Assembly: GCA_030704615.1 (NCBI GenBank)
Contig: CM060732.1
Span: 35,755,053-35,819,052 of the forward strand
Direction: 5' to 3'
Source of the DNA: Takakia lepidozioides
Lineage: Eukaryota > Streptophyta > Takakiopsida > Takakiales > Takakiaceae
Length of the DNA stretch: 64,000 bases
In this document: positions 23,801 through 35,411 of the stretch, in pieces
Numbering within the stretch: the first letter of the stretch is position 1
Layout of the letters: each line of letters opens with the position of its first letter
The notes under the pieces: generated by a model
Told to the model about the DNA's origin: nothing
The model's database searches: none
What the model saw: only the letters and a program-made list of their open reading frames with translations
Program-made: the position numbers and the translations under genes

Positions 23801-25073
23801 TCTACTGCAAGTTTCTCCAGAATGCAAGCTAAAGTAGGACGAAGCTTAGAGTTTTCCAAGAACAAGTGCTAGATTTTCTTGAAGTTGCAGCAGTTACAGC
23901 TGCTTTAGACCCTCAGTTCTTCTATTTTATGTCACCATCAGCAAGTTATAAGGAATGGGGGGAGGTATGCAAATAGTTCGCATGAATCACACATTATGTG
24001 TTCTTAGAGGTGGTCTAACCATTTGTTTATTGCAAGTTAGAGAGGGTACTCACAAGGAAGGGGTGGGGGCCTTCTTGCAGAGAGAGAGGGACAAAGTAAG
24101 AGAGAAGCATCGCCAGGCACAGAGGGAGTGCCATCAACGGGTATGTACAAAACTGGAGCTAGACACGGCATACCCAGGCTCTCTATTCAACTGTGTCTCT
24201 CTGGAGCGCTTTGGTCCTCCCACGGACGGAATAAATCTCTTGTGCAGATTCTTTCTCACAGCCGGATTTACCACATCTGTTCATATCCAGTGGGATGCGA
24301 TACATCGGCATTCAATTCCATATAACTGAATGGCTGTTTCGGTTGGGTGTCATAAACCCAGTGCCCCTACACCTAGCTGTGGAAGTATTCGTATCCCATG
24401 GGGAGTACGTCTGTGGGATGGGTGATACCTTATGTTCACTTAAAAAAGCACACATACATTTTTCCTCTCTGGATTGGCCACCAAAGTTCATAGGCAATTT
24501 TGTACATATACACTTGTATATTTCGGAAACCATGAACCCCTTTCATAACAGATGCATGGTCTGCACATTCTTAAATGGTGAAACAGGTCTTGCTTTTTGT
24601 AGCATGTGTGGTCATCATTTGTTTCACCCCTGGTTGTTTGCAGTTCCATAGCACATGGGGCCAGCTGATGAAGACCGGGTATCAGAACTCTCGATTTTCA
24701 CACCAGGTTTGACATTCTCACTCCTGTTGAGTTAGAATAGCTTTGAATATGTAAAATCATGTAATGCAGGAGGGGATGAATATGAGGAAGAAGTAATGTA
24801 AGACACAACACCATATACTTTTTGGGACAGGGGAGAGAAGTAGAAGAAGAGTTTGTGGTTCAGAAGAGGCAGTAGGTGCAGGATGAAAGGGGGACTCTCT
24901 CATGGTGTTTCACTTTTCTGGTGGTGTGTTCTGGGGTGGGTGAACATCAGGTGGAGAGGTTTGCATGCTTGTACACCAGCCATGTTAGTAACTTGTGCTG
25001 CTATTCACCCGACAAGAGTTACCGTACGAGTGAGGACTTCATGCCCCATGAGCTAGAGGACACGTCTCTCTGA
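11836..25073 (+). CDS. HAD-superfamily IG-type 5'-nucleotidase (17 exons)
   Basis: Exons: 11836-12211, 12396-12724, 12962-13039, 18618-18838, 19857-19949, 20645-20728, 21130-21246, 21367-21472, 21593-21664, 22399-22452, 22701-22758, 23033-23109, 23289-23359, 23621-23681, 24081-24140, 24644-24706, 24951-25073. All join in phase into 680 residues. The family (cytosolic purine 5'-nucleotidase type) removes phosphate from nucleoside monophosphates such as IMP and GMP. HAD motif I, FDMDYTL, is at about residues 200-206 (nucleophile D201, D203); MTFLVTNS fits motif II; VGDHIYGD (about 514-521) carries the motif IV acids. The end EDFMPHELEDTSL is typical. Residues 1 to about 120 are Ser/Thr/Arg-rich, suggesting an organelle targeting peptide; ATG 11863 is an alternative start. 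Exon 9 ends at a GC donor. Intron 3 (5.6 kb) holds a LINE array and intron 4 a TRIM, yet the frame is intact. Confidence 0.95.
13241..18580 (-). repeat. head-to-tail LINE array inside intron 3 of the nucleotidase gene
   Basis: Three LINE copies lie in the same minus orientation: 13254-13613 (truncated, divergent), 13627-18413 (near full length) and 18427-18580 (truncated, almost identical to the 3' end of the middle copy). A 13-bp sequence, GAGGCTGTAACAG, stands at the 3' edge of each copy (13241-13253, 13614-13626, 18414-18426). It could be a repeated target-site duplication or part of the element end. The array ends 37 bases before exon 4. Confidence 0.88.
13627..18413 (-). mobile_element. 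near full-length LINE (APE endonuclease, reverse transcriptase, Zn finger), frameshifted
   Basis: On the minus strand the frame starting at 18088 has an N-terminal region with three 47-residue repeats beginning FGTLNGLPILKVYTRR. It then enters an APE-type endonuclease (AGQETW; GDFNARVGKG across a frameshift near 16670; ISDHFLVW). The reverse transcriptase follows (NYRGITLLNAVGKTF; FLDVKKAYDTVW after a second frameshift near 15230; GVAQGCTLSPLLF; catalytic FADDF). After a third frameshift near 14550 comes the CNCPLCGQSEDSIHFLIHC zinc-finger-like end. Bases 18089-18413 would be the 5' leader. The order EN-RT-Zn finger defines a non-LTR retrotransposon. With three frame breaks it is not autonomous as read, although all catalytic motifs remain. 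Other 3' ends of the family are at 10958-11545, 53525-53891 and 59646-59676. Confidence 0.93.
19307..19378 (+). other. tRNA-like cloverleaf within left LTR of the TRIM
   Basis: 72 nt fold as a tRNA: acceptor GGACGGG with CCCGACC (one A-A mismatch), D arm GCTC/GAGC with loop AGTGGTA, a weak anticodon stem CCTCA/GGGGG, and a perfect T arm CTAGG/CCTAG with loop TTCAATC. The A box TAGCTCAGTGG and B box GGTTCAATCC of RNA polymerase III promoters are present. Position 33 is C instead of the universal U and the anticodon stem is imperfect, so it is probably not a working tRNA. Confidence 0.75.
19527..19598 (+). other. tRNA-like cloverleaf within right LTR of the TRIM
   Basis: The same 72-nt sequence as in the left LTR, with one difference inside it (anticodon stem CCCCA instead of CCTCA). 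A and B boxes are unchanged. Confidence 0.75.
21935..22050 (+). repeat. copy of a dispersed ~110-bp repeat
   Basis: The segment runs from TTGGGCTGCTTGTGGAGG to CCCATAAGCTCTTTGAGCTT. It recurs on the minus strand at about 51950-52090, 52490-52620 and, more diverged, 53130-53240. It lies in an intron here and near a zf-RVT-like frame at 52.7-52.9 kb, so it is probably the 3' end of another LINE family. Confidence 0.6.
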
Positions 25074-26403
25074 GGCCCACTTATTTGTCGACTTTTCTCT
25101 CACTTGGTGGCCCCTTGGCTGGGAATGCTTGGGCACATCTTGGAAAATTTTCTGCAAGAATGGTGAAGTTTCTGAATGCACTTTTTTGAGAAGAAGAGAC
25201 ACCACAATGTATGCCTGCTTCGGTAGGAGCCCACCTTTACCTTTGTTTTTCGGAATGCACTGGAGTAGCAAAAGCCTGGCCTTTCCTTCAACTGAAAATC
25301 TCATCGGACCTTTGTCAAGCACTGAACATTCTCAAGTGAGCTACACCGAGAGAGTCCCACCCAACGATTGATAAACACGAGGGATGGAGAAATAGGGTGG
25401 GCCGGATGAGGTACCAGTGTGGTCGTTAGTTTTTGAACCGGTTTACCAATCCAATTACATACCACTGGAACCAGCAGTTCAAATAATCTGGTTATTGAGA
25501 ACCGGCAGTGGACATGAAGATAGGGAATTTTTTTTTTTCTTAATTGGTGAACTGGATCCGGTGATAGAGATATCCTGATAACCTGGGGGATGGGTAAGGT
25601 CCTCACCCCGGTTATAATAGAACTACTTGGTTGGTAAGAAATTCAGTGTTTCAGTTTCTTTTTGGAGCTGTTTTTGCCTCTGCTTTCTAATTAAAACAAC
25701 ATTTCAGTTGGATTGCTGTCAAAACATTAGATTGCTGTCGATGCACATTTGATAGCCATTATACGAAAAATCCTGACCTAATTTTTCCTCCGTTTTGGGA
25801 GGTACCTCCCTGTCATCCTCTTTTTGGAGGTACCTTACAAATCTGTAAGGTCCCCGCCAGATCCCAGCTTCACTTTTTGGTCTCTATCTTTTTAGTTGTG
25901 GCCGGACTGTGGGGTCTCCTGTGAGTCTCCTACGATTCGGTTTCCCCATATGTTTTTCCGCGTGCATGGCGGCAACGCTACCTTTGGGTGATTCACTACT
26001 TTCACATGGGCTGGAGATGAGGCACCAGGACATGCCTCACATAGGGAAGCCTCTTTGTCATTGCAAGCTGAGTATTTCTGACTTTGGGCTGGTTAGGCTG
26101 ATGCATAAGCTTATGCCTTACCTGATTCTTAGTGGGAGTGTGTTCTGCCTTATGGCTTTGAAACTCTCCCCCTGACAAGTGAGCTACACACTACACACCT
26201 GCCTTGTTAGTATGTACTTTTTGCAGATCTTAATGTTTTTTAATGCTTCCAACTGCATTTAAACTGCTGACAACATGGCCCACTTTCTGGGTTCACGTTA
26301 TTGTTTTATTGCCCTTTGCGGGTTTCGAGGAAGTAGATTTTTTCTCATAAGCCATAACGTCTTCACAGGCCCCAAGGCTCATGGGCGACCCAAACTTCAA
26401 AGG
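25074..26403. other. no gene recognised
   Basis: 3' flank of the nucleotidase gene and AT-rich intergenic DNA. A short near-duplication (GGAGGTACCT twice, near 25800 and 25830) is the only structure noted. Confidence 0.5.
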
Positions 26404-26500
26404 AAGATATTATAATACCCCACACAAGAAGGTAGCAGGATTCGAACCCAGTATCACCCGGCCGGCTGGCACCTACTGCTCTATCCAAGTAAGATATTAT
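26404..26500 (-). mobile_element. short tRNA-derived SINE with 10-bp target duplication
   Basis: A 77-bp insert (26414-26490) is bounded by a perfect direct repeat AAGATATTAT at 26404-26413 and 26491-26500. On the minus strand it reads TTGGATAGAGCAGTAGG, an A-box-like sequence, and then GGGTTCGAATCC, a perfect B box, at tRNA-like spacing. It has no coding capacity. The pair of promoter boxes and the target duplication are the hallmarks of a SINE. Confidence 0.75.
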
Positions 26501-27188
26501 TCATAGAAACACGCGACTGACAACAACACAGATCCTAGGTTCCTGCTGCAACGCACTCATGGACAGAGTCATTCATCCTTTACATGTCCCCCCCACAAGC
26601 AAACGGATGAGTATGGACCCTACCGATGAATGTCCAGGGGGGACAATCATGGCCCATAGCGGGGGACAGTGGAGCATTATGACGGGTATCGTGGCCGGCT
26701 TTTCGCCTGGCCCGTCCTTTTCGTCTGTCACTCCCAAAAAGGCCGTGTTTGTCCTCCTGTCCCACATGGGCTTCTGACATATGGATGACAAACTAAAAGT
26801 TCCATCTATATGCAGGCCTACCAGCGATGAGTAATGGAGATACCGATGAATGATTTCCTGGACATGGATGATTGTCTATGGGGTGTAAAGGCCCCGCAAA
26901 CTGCGCTCGGCTGGAAAGTAGTCGTTTGGACGCACGCACATAAATGGAATAAATGTATGGACCCCCAAATAATTTGCAGAGCCAACAATCCTGGCCTCTG
27001 TCGGCCCCTTCCCATTTTAAAATTGCCCTAACCCTATCTAGACACCCTCAACCCATCATGGAATTTCCTTATAATATCATATTTTATAATATTTTCTGCA
27101 TAGAATACGCTTTTGCTTATAATATCTTTGTAGAGAGGGGAGCGTCTTCCAAGTTCCAAAATACCTAATCCGCTGTTCTCTAAATATA

Positions 27189-27269
27189 TAATAATAATAA
27201 TAATAATAATTGTGGGCTGTCGCTCCCAGGTTTCCTTTAAATAATAATAGTAATATTAATAATAATAAT
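27189..27269 (+). repeat. (AAT)n microsatellites
   Basis: Two ATA/AAT runs (27189-27210 and 27241-27269) are separated by about 30 bases. The surrounding 26501-28180 shows no gene. Confidence 0.8.
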
Positions 27270-28189
27270 CCACAAGAGTAAAGACTAGTCAACCCCTTAA
27301 CCTTTAAGTTCCCAAGCGACTTGAATGGGGTCACTTTGAATTTGCAGTTCGACCTAATTTTTGCAGATCTAATCTGATGGGGCCCACTCCTGAAGCTTTA
27401 ATGACAAGGGATTTGTCTCGAGTACGATGAAAAAACAAAATTAAAAAAAAACAAAAGCTACGACCTACAAAAAATATCTTAGATCTCTCGTTTAAGTTTT
27501 GGGGCCTGAAAAGGGCTTGTTGACCGCTGACATGGCAGGTAAACAATCCCAAAACAGATTGCACTCCAAAGGCCATTTTTGGCAGAAAATTAGTAATTTT
27601 GGAAAAAGCACTTCACCTTGTGGTGTGTGAGCATTACATACACACATCCACCATTGGCTTTTAAAAAATTTGTAAAAAAAAAAAGTACTTCATTCGGAGG
27701 CATATTTTCTCTTGTCAATTTTGAGATTTCAACCCCTATGTAATTGCATGCATAGCAACCATAGGTGAAAAAATCAGTTGGACCTACAATTTAGTGGGGT
27801 CATAGCCACTCCACTATTTATTTGGAAATGGTGGGTCTTGGGGCAAGCAAAATTGGATAAAGCTAGGTTTTGATTTGGTCAAACCAATTTCTTTCTCACT
27901 TTTTCTTTGGGACCTGATATTTGAGGTCCGGGCCAACGCTATAATCTCACAATTTCCACAGTGGACTTGGCTCATTTTTTGGTATGTCATGCATAAATGA
28001 GCTGGCCCATTGCTATAAGGCTGGAAATCTCTGGATGATTTTTGGTAGGTTTCTAGGGGCAATTTACTGCAACTGGGTACCCAAAATTGGTAAAAAGTCA
28101 AAAAAGGACTTGGGAACTTAAGGGTTAACAACAAAAAAAAAACTCTTTGCTTATTGGGTGAAGTTAGGTTAGTTGTTGTTGAGACTCAT

Positions 28190-29290
28190 AACAACCTTCT
28201 TCTCTAGGTGGTCTGAAAAGTGGGGGCATTTGAATCGAATCTGTCATCAGCCAATTGGGACTCGGTGTGGAAAGATATATGGAAAAAACAAAGGGCTGCC
28301 AAAATCTCAGGCTTCTTGTGCAAGCTGGCTCATAGAATCTTGCTTGTCAATGCCAAGACCTTATTCAACAATGCTACTTGTGGTTTGTGCATGTCACACC
28401 CTGAGTCTATCGAGCACTGCCTTGCAGACTGCCCCTTCCCCGCTAGAGTTTGGAGAGCTGTGTTAGGCTTTTACTCATGTTGGGAGTCTTTTCCATCCCC
28501 AGCCCCCTCCTCTCTTCTACTCTTGAATTTCTTGGCTGCTCACGTGCCATCTATTTTCCCTGTGTGGGCAAGTCTTAGAGCTTTAACCTTATGGAACCTC
28601 TGGAAAGTTAGATGTCTTGTTTTTGAAGGGAGACCCCCTAGGGCCAGGTCTGTGCTTTTTTGCATTTATCAAGACCTGCTTACTAAGGGGAGGAGGCTTG
28701 GGATATTTTGTGTGCAGCTGTTTCCAGATCTTCAGAACAGCGTGGCAGGCAGCTCATCAATAGCTTTCAGCAATCCTGGGGCAAAAATGACATTCTCGGA
28801 ACCTGTATTCCCAACATGCGGTACTGCTGGAAAGTCTCCACTCCCAATTCATGGGATATCTCCTAGTGATGGGGACGATGTGGACTTCAACTGGAGGCAC
28901 AAGAAGCCTTGAGTTGCCAAGTCTAGACTCAGCTGCGTTTCTAGCACGTAAGCTCGAGTTTCTTTTCTCAAACTTCTCCCTGCTCCAGACTTAGGTACTA
29001 CTTTTGCCACCAGGCAGCTGTTCTACTTGTTATCATCCTCCTTGGCTGCTTATCAGCCTTGCTCTTTAGGCTCACTTGCTTTATTCTCCTCATGCACTAG
29101 CTGCACTCATCTTTTTCCTGCTCCTCCGCTTGATTTGCTCTTAGTATGCTTGGTCACGGGGAAGTTCCCCCTCAGTGAGCCTCTACGGCCTCCCTGGTGG
29201 TTATTTTTTCCACCTTAATGTGAACCTTTGTTTCATTTAATTTGATTAAAAGGGCCCCTGTCCCCTTCAAAAAACAAAAACAAAAAACTA
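28190..29290 (+). mobile_element. LINE 3' end with zf-RVT domain
   Basis: The frame 28220-28912 is still open for 230 codons. It encodes the zinc-binding end of a plant LINE reverse transcriptase: WDSVWKDIWKKQRAAKISGF, then CGLCMSHPESIEHCLADCPFPARVWRA, and a tail ending DVDFNWRHKKP. The element is truncated at its 5' side. Its 3' end has GGTTATTTTTTCCACC followed by TTTAATTTGATTAAAAGG and an A-rich tail near 29270. The same 3' end occurs again at about 29355-29430, so two ends are stacked. Confidence 0.88.
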
Positions 29291-29898
29291 TCAAAAACAA
29301 AAATTCCCTTACCCCTCAAAAAGTCAAATATTATATTCCCTAATTTTTCAATTAACCCCCCGGCGGTTATTTTTCCCACCATTTTGTAATCTCCTTTTAT
29401 TTAATTTGATTAAAAGGCCTTCGTCCCCTTTAGAGATTAGTAAGTTATCATTTTAAATAAAAGGCCCTTTAGTAAATAAATAAATTATTTCACTCAGGGC
29501 GCTGATCCCTGTTAAACAAAATAAAATAAAATAAGTAAAATAAGTAAAATAATAATAAAAATAATTCAACATTTCACTAAATTTTAATTATTGAAACTGA
29601 AAAAGCAAATTCCCTTTCTCTTAAATTTTAAAAAACAAACATGAAATAATTCGATAAAGTTCCAAGGGCTACCTTCCCTTTATCAAAAACAAAAACAAAA
29701 CAAAAACCAAAAACAGAAAAGAAAAAGAAAGCAAAGTAGTTATTAGTCGGTGGTGAGTTGCTAGTGAGACCGGGAGCAGCCGGTGACGCGCAAGGTAACT
29801 GGCTGGTAGAAGAAGACGATGGCGGTGCCTAAGATCGACATATGGCGTTGTGCAAGTGGCTGCGCGTTTATTCTGCAGCAGAGTTGCGAGACACAGAG

Positions 29899-29919
29899 CG
29901 AGAGAGAGAGAGAGAGAGG
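29899..29919 (+). repeat. (GA)n microsatellite
   Basis: A GA run about 950 bases before the RING-H2 coding start. Bases 29291-30862 otherwise hold AT-rich LINE tail remains and the probable promoter and leader of the RING-H2 gene. Confidence 0.7.
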
Positions 29920-30862
29920 GAGGGGAGAGGTACGAGGCGTGCAAATATGTGGTGCAACGATTGCTGCAAAGGAGGTGATTGTTATGGGGAGGAGGCGATC
30001 TGAGGTGAGCTTATGCTGTTGTCTGTCAAGGAGTTGTTGCTATGGCCTGCAAGGTGATGAGAGCATATCGGGGAGGAATAGAGCGTGAGAGTGTGGTGGA
30101 CAGAAAATTTGGTGGAAGATGGTGGAGACAGGTATATTAAGACGGTTGGTGATAGAAAGATGGCTCAGTAGCAGGGTCTTACAGTGTTGTAATCGTATTT
30201 CACGTACAGCAGAAAGGGGGAGCTGTTGTTTTTCGGAAGGACGAGGGAGTGTCGAAGCAGTCAGAGTGTTGAATGAGTGAGGATAGTGAGTGAAGGTTGA
30301 GTGAGCAGGTGAGAGAGGGGATTCTGGTGATGATCGTGAGCACTTCGTTTCGTCAAGTCTTAAAAGGGTCAAAACAAGTGAGAAGTCCGGTGAAAGTAGA
30401 GTTCTACTGAAGCTAATTTTAGCAGTTAATTTCTTGTAGAGTGGGGGAACAGGCGGCGATGCAGTATGTTTTTTGCACTGTCTCAGGTTCACAGCTGACA
30501 TCATCCAGACTGTTTTCTGACTAGATTATGTCTTCTGTTGCTTTACAGAATGTGGAGGAAAGTTTCAGGTGTGACGTGGATGTGATTAGAGAGAGCTCAG
30601 GTGCGGCGAGAAAATCCAATTGGAATAATTGTAGAGGCTTCTTTCTCCCGAGTGCTTGTAAGGATGATAACGTCAGCCTAAATTTCGTTTGTACAGTGAG
30701 TACATTGAGATTCTTACAGAGGGGGAGAGGTGCCTGCCAGTTGTACGGCAAGAGTGGATTTGAAGAGTCTAGGGTACAATGGAAGGAAAGGGTAAGTGAA
30801 GGAGAGAGGGGTTTGGGTGAGTGCGTGGGTGGGTGGGTGGGGGGCGTGGAGAAGGGAAGAGG

Positions 30863-32155
30863 ATGTCATCAGATATAGGGGACACATCCGGGTGTAAGGA
30901 TACCAATTGTCCAACCGCAGGCCCACAGCTGAAATTATACCAGGCGTTCATCTTTGCAACTCCCATCCTCTTCACGTTCGTTCTGCTGTTCATCTTCTGC
31001 ATCATCTATCTCCACAAATGTCTCCGCATGACAGCCACATCTGAAATCCAAGGCCAATTTTTCCCACGCGGCCTGTTTTCTGCTGTAAGATACATTTTTG
31101 GCCTTCACTCTTGGTTATCTGTAGGTGTACAGGAGTGGTGTCAATCTTGCCCATCACTGTGTTCTGGGGATTGGACAGGGAAATTGTCACATTCAGACAT
31201 AGGCAGCACATTTCCTGTGAAATTTTGGACCCTACTACCAAATCATCATTTGGCCCAAGAGAAACCAGGTTCAGGCTGGATTTTCCACCTTGATTTCCAC
31301 CATGATCTCTAGTAATTTAGCAGAGGATTTGGAGTTTTTGCAATGTCTCCTCCATCAGAAAATATCTTGTTACAAGCTAGCTTGTCGTTAGTGTCTAGTT
31401 GTTTGGGGAGAAGTCAGTGTAACTCATTCCGTTGCTATGTCGTATGGGGATGGGTTGCAGCCATCGGAGCGAGGCTTGATCAAGTCAGTTAGGGAGGGCC
31501 TTCCTGTTTTTATCTACAGTGATGCATTTGGCACCTCCATTGAAGACAACCAGTGAGTACCTTGCTTTGCTTTAGTAAGCATTGGAGTGTGTGTTTGTTT
31601 GTCAGGGAAACTAGAAAGGCTTTGCTCCTGTGTGTTGGAAGGGAGAGGGTAGAGAATTTTGAAGGATTGTTTCTCCTTTTCATAAGCCACTTTCAATAGT
31701 TGTCCGTTCAATATTTGTGCAGGTGTGCAGTATGCTTGGGAGACTACCAACAGAATGAAAAGTTGCAACAGCTGCCAGTGTGCAGTCATACCTTCCACAA
31801 AGATTGTATTGGTAAATGGCTGGCCAACAACTCAACCTGCCCTATCTGCCGCACTTCGCTTATTCAGAATGGGAAAGTGGTCCCTGTGGACACTCTGGCT
31901 CGAAGGCTCATGACCCTACGGTATTCTTGCAGGCCTTCCACCATCCGTCGCATGCCGCAGAGTGGCAGCATACCTGTCCCAGGTCAGGGTCAGATTCCCA
32001 GTGGCCAACTTCAACCCAGGGGGCAGGAAGAAGGTGGCAGCTTAGCTGTCGAGGCTCCTGCATCGGGAGAACAAAGCCATAAATCTCCCTCATCCATGGA
32101 AGTGGTGGTAAAAGTTAGTGTTGGTGGGGATCATGCCATCCAAATTGAGCGCTAG
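30863..32155 (+). CDS. RING-H2 membrane E3 ubiquitin ligase, ATL-like
   Basis: Three exons (30863-31084, 31461-31552, 31723-32155) join in phase into 248 residues. Residues about 28-50 form one transmembrane helix (ATPILFTFVLLFIFCIIYL) after a short N-terminal ectodomain. Next come GLIKS and LPVFIYS, matching the GLD-like segment of the family, and then a canonical RING-H2 finger. Its ligands are C106, C109, C125, H127, H130, C133, C144 and C147, with FHKDCIGKWL between. The 100-residue tail is Pro/Gln/Gly-rich. ATL proteins transfer ubiquitin from E2 enzymes to substrates at membranes and are often induced by elicitors; that role is inferred. ATG 30821 lies upstream in the same frame as an alternative start. 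Exon 2 could begin further upstream in the same frame. Confidence 0.9.
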
Positions 32156-33939
32156 TCAGGCTATAGCAGCCTCATCCAAACTAACTTTCCGTTCTGAATG
32201 TGAGCCGCATATTTTTCACCATCCTTGCTTGGAATGGGTACTTGGGCACAAAGGTCCCACTCCAAACTCATTTAGAGGAGCACCAGAGTTTAAGCAGCCC
32301 ACTGGATTTGGCCACACAGATCAGGACAGTAGGCCAATCACACGGCAGCTACACAAATGAGACCTTCCTCCCAAAAGGGTGGAATGCAATTTCTGACTGT
32401 CTTCACACTGACAGAGATGCCCAGTCTGTATGGGCTATTGCCATGCATCATGGTGAGGGCCCTACATGTGCAAGATTTGCACACATGGTGTCCAGTGATA
32501 GTTTTCATCTGCTCTGTTGAAGAGCAAATGCTTAAAACTTGTAGCATTATATAACCAGGAATCGTTGGTGGACCAGAATTTATTTTTGCACCGTTTTAGC
32601 TCCATTGATTTTTCCCGAGAACAATGGTGGATGCGGCTGGTGTTGTTGACAGTAGTATTTGAGAAGTCAGTACCAGGATGGTCCACAGCCACTTCATTAG
32701 ACTTTACAAACTTCAACTCATTGGAGTACCTCAGTCTTACACCTGTCAGGTGTGCTTCTCATTTTCAAGTGCTTGTAGGCTGCAAAGTCAGTAGGGAAAT
32801 CCTGATCAAGCTTGTATATTACTCTCTTTTTTATTCAAGGGTACTCTGCCAAGACACAATGGGCAAATGTTGTAAGTTTGCACCTGATTTCATCACTAGT
32901 GACAAAGACAACGAGAAGCCTTCAGCTGCTATCATGCCAAGGAACTGTGTAGGGTGGAGTAAACCCTCTCCTCCTACTACACAGAATACAGGATTGTAGA
33001 CTTAAAATCATCGCCCAGTAATTGAGTGTTCTCATGGCCCACAACCTCCACTGCAATTCCACCAAGGCTTTAAGAATGTTCATAATGCCTCTAGGGAAAG
33101 CTTACATAAGGGAAACTCTATGAGAGCTGTTACTACTTTGGTGTGAATTCGTGCGCGTTCATTAAGGGGATTTGGAAGTGCCTCTCGCACATGTTTCTTG
33201 GGGGTCAAACAAACCCGGCACCCCCCCAGCAGCAAATCCCACAATCAAAGCCGAGGATCTTCTGAATTAGGCACCTGTGCATGGAGGTTCTACAGAAAGC
33301 TGGGATTCTAGACATCCTTCCGAGAGTTAAACTCTAAAACATATTTCATATGCTAGAGTAAATGGAGTCCAAATTAGGAGTTAGACTGACTGACAGCATG
33401 AAGGATAGTTTACACACTCTCTCTTCTGCAAGCAGACATTGACCCAGCATTCAGTGGCATGGCAGTTCAACAAATTTGAGAAGACCATTGGGATGCCCTC
33501 TATCTATGTTCCAGTTTTGTTGACTGTTACATTAAATATTTCCATCTTCCTGTCATAAAACCAAGAAGAAGGTTGAAATGGATGCTGGTAGCAAGGTTTG
33601 TGAAATCCAGCTGGAGTCAACATGCTAGTTCTTTTGGGAGCCCACGGTACTTCTGGATTGCTGCATGGAGGATAATTTTGCACTTGTCTTTTGACCTTGA
33701 GGTACAATTCCGATTCATTTACCTACCAGGCCATTGCTAATTGTTCTTAGTGCCAAATCTTGTCTACGAAAGACGATCAGATGTCACATCTTCTCTTTGT
33801 AGCTATATCTATGCACATCTCCAACAGCAGGGTCATCACCGAGAAGCCATGCAAAATAAATTAGTGCTGATTTGTGTTGGAATTTGCTCGTACGTCCAAT
33901 CTAGATGTTGGTATCAAGCTTCAACAAATTTGTGATATC
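32156..33939. other. no gene recognised
   Basis: 3' flank of the RING-H2 gene. A plus-strand frame at 32517-32999 is open for 160 codons but shows no domain and no splice support. Confidence 0.5.
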
Positions 33940-35140
33940 TCAATCATTTTCAGGCCAACGACAGTTTGGGTTTTATATGTTGGGATTGTGGAGGATCCCA
34001 TAAGACAGATTGCCAAGAGAAAGGCAACTTGGGACGATGTTGGGAAGCGTGCAACCTACACAGTTGCAGTGTGGGCTTTGTGGCAAGTTATATTGGCATG
34101 AGATGGCCCATTATTATGACTTGCTCCTGAGCTGCGGCTAGGCAGTTCCACTGTCCAAGTGACAATTGAGAAACAAAGGTACCTCATGTGTTGCTCAATG
34201 AAGGAGCATGAATCACTATCGTGGCGGAATCCTTGAGAAGGAAACTTGGATTACCAAAACCCCAACCTGAGCCATTCCATATGAAAAGGGGGTAAAGAAG
34301 GGATCCTAAGCTACACTTGCAAAAATCTAAGTGGGCCTTGGACTTTGGAAAGCTGAGCTTGCGGTGGAGTACCTATCCAACTGGTAGGAGAAAAGCTTGA
34401 AAACTGTTACTCTCTACAAAATGGGGGATATGTCGGAGGGGCATCCACTATTGGTGGACCGACCATGGTTAAGATAGGCCATAAGGAACTGCCCGAGAAT
34501 TGCGCTGTGTCTAACCAGAAAACCTGCAGATCAGCACAAAAATAGCTGAGAGTTTCTTCCGGGGGGCAGAAGTATTTCTGCGAAGATACGATGATGGGTT
34601 TGCATGGTCTTCCGAGGATGTAAAGGGTACACCGAAGGAATTATGCCAACACCGTATTGAACTGGAAGAAGGGAGATGAACCCCAACTATGCAGTGAGAA
34701 AGAAGGATGATCTGGATAAGCTCCTGAAGGCAGAGTTCATCTATCCGGTGATACCCCGGAATGGCTGTCACCCATAGTCATAGTGCATAAAAAGAATGGG
34801 AAGCTACAAATATGTGTGGACTGTCGCAAGCTCAAGCTCAACGTGGCCATGAAGAAAGATCCGTTTCCTCTCCCATGCATCAATGAGGTGTTGGACACAG
34901 TAGCCGGTCACAAAATGTGCAGTGAATACAACCAAGTGAAGATAGCGAAAGCAGATCAAGGCAAAACCTGCTTCATAACCCAGTAGGGAGCTTACGCGTA
35001 CAGGGTAACGCCATATTTGGGTTGTGCAAGCCACATTCCAATGAGTTGTGTCCCAATTGTTCCAGGAATACTTAAAACGATTTCATGCAGGTATATTCTT
35101 TCTGCTGGATACCATAGCCTGGATACTACAGTGCATACAA
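33940..35140 (+). mobile_element. decayed Ty3/gypsy retrotransposon fragment
   Basis: A gag zinc knuckle, CWDCGGSHKTDCQ, is encoded at 33978-34013. At 34600-34760 frames give HRIELEEG and DDLDKLLKAEFIYPV. The frame 34783-34986 gives HKKNGKLQICVDCRKLK, KKDPFPLPCINEVLD and KTCFITQ, the start of a Ty3-type reverse transcriptase. Stops and frameshifts separate the pieces and the YxDD region is not recoverable. No LTRs were found. Confidence 0.85.
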
Positions 35141-35411
35141 CGTAGCGGCCCCAAAAAGTAAAACCACAAAATGTTGTGCCACTACCTACCTAGTTTCATT
35201 GACATTCCTGAAGGTGTCATAGCCACCACAGATCAGGATAAGCCAATTGTGGGCTACACTATGTGCATCACAATATACAACAACCACATCACTTATCATG
35301 CTTTTATGTTACAGTTGAAGACAGCTGAATGGAGCATGCCTCACTGCACCACTTTCTTGAAGCAAATTCAATCTTGCCCATAGTTGTTGGTGTCAGATAT
35401 ACGATTCAAGA

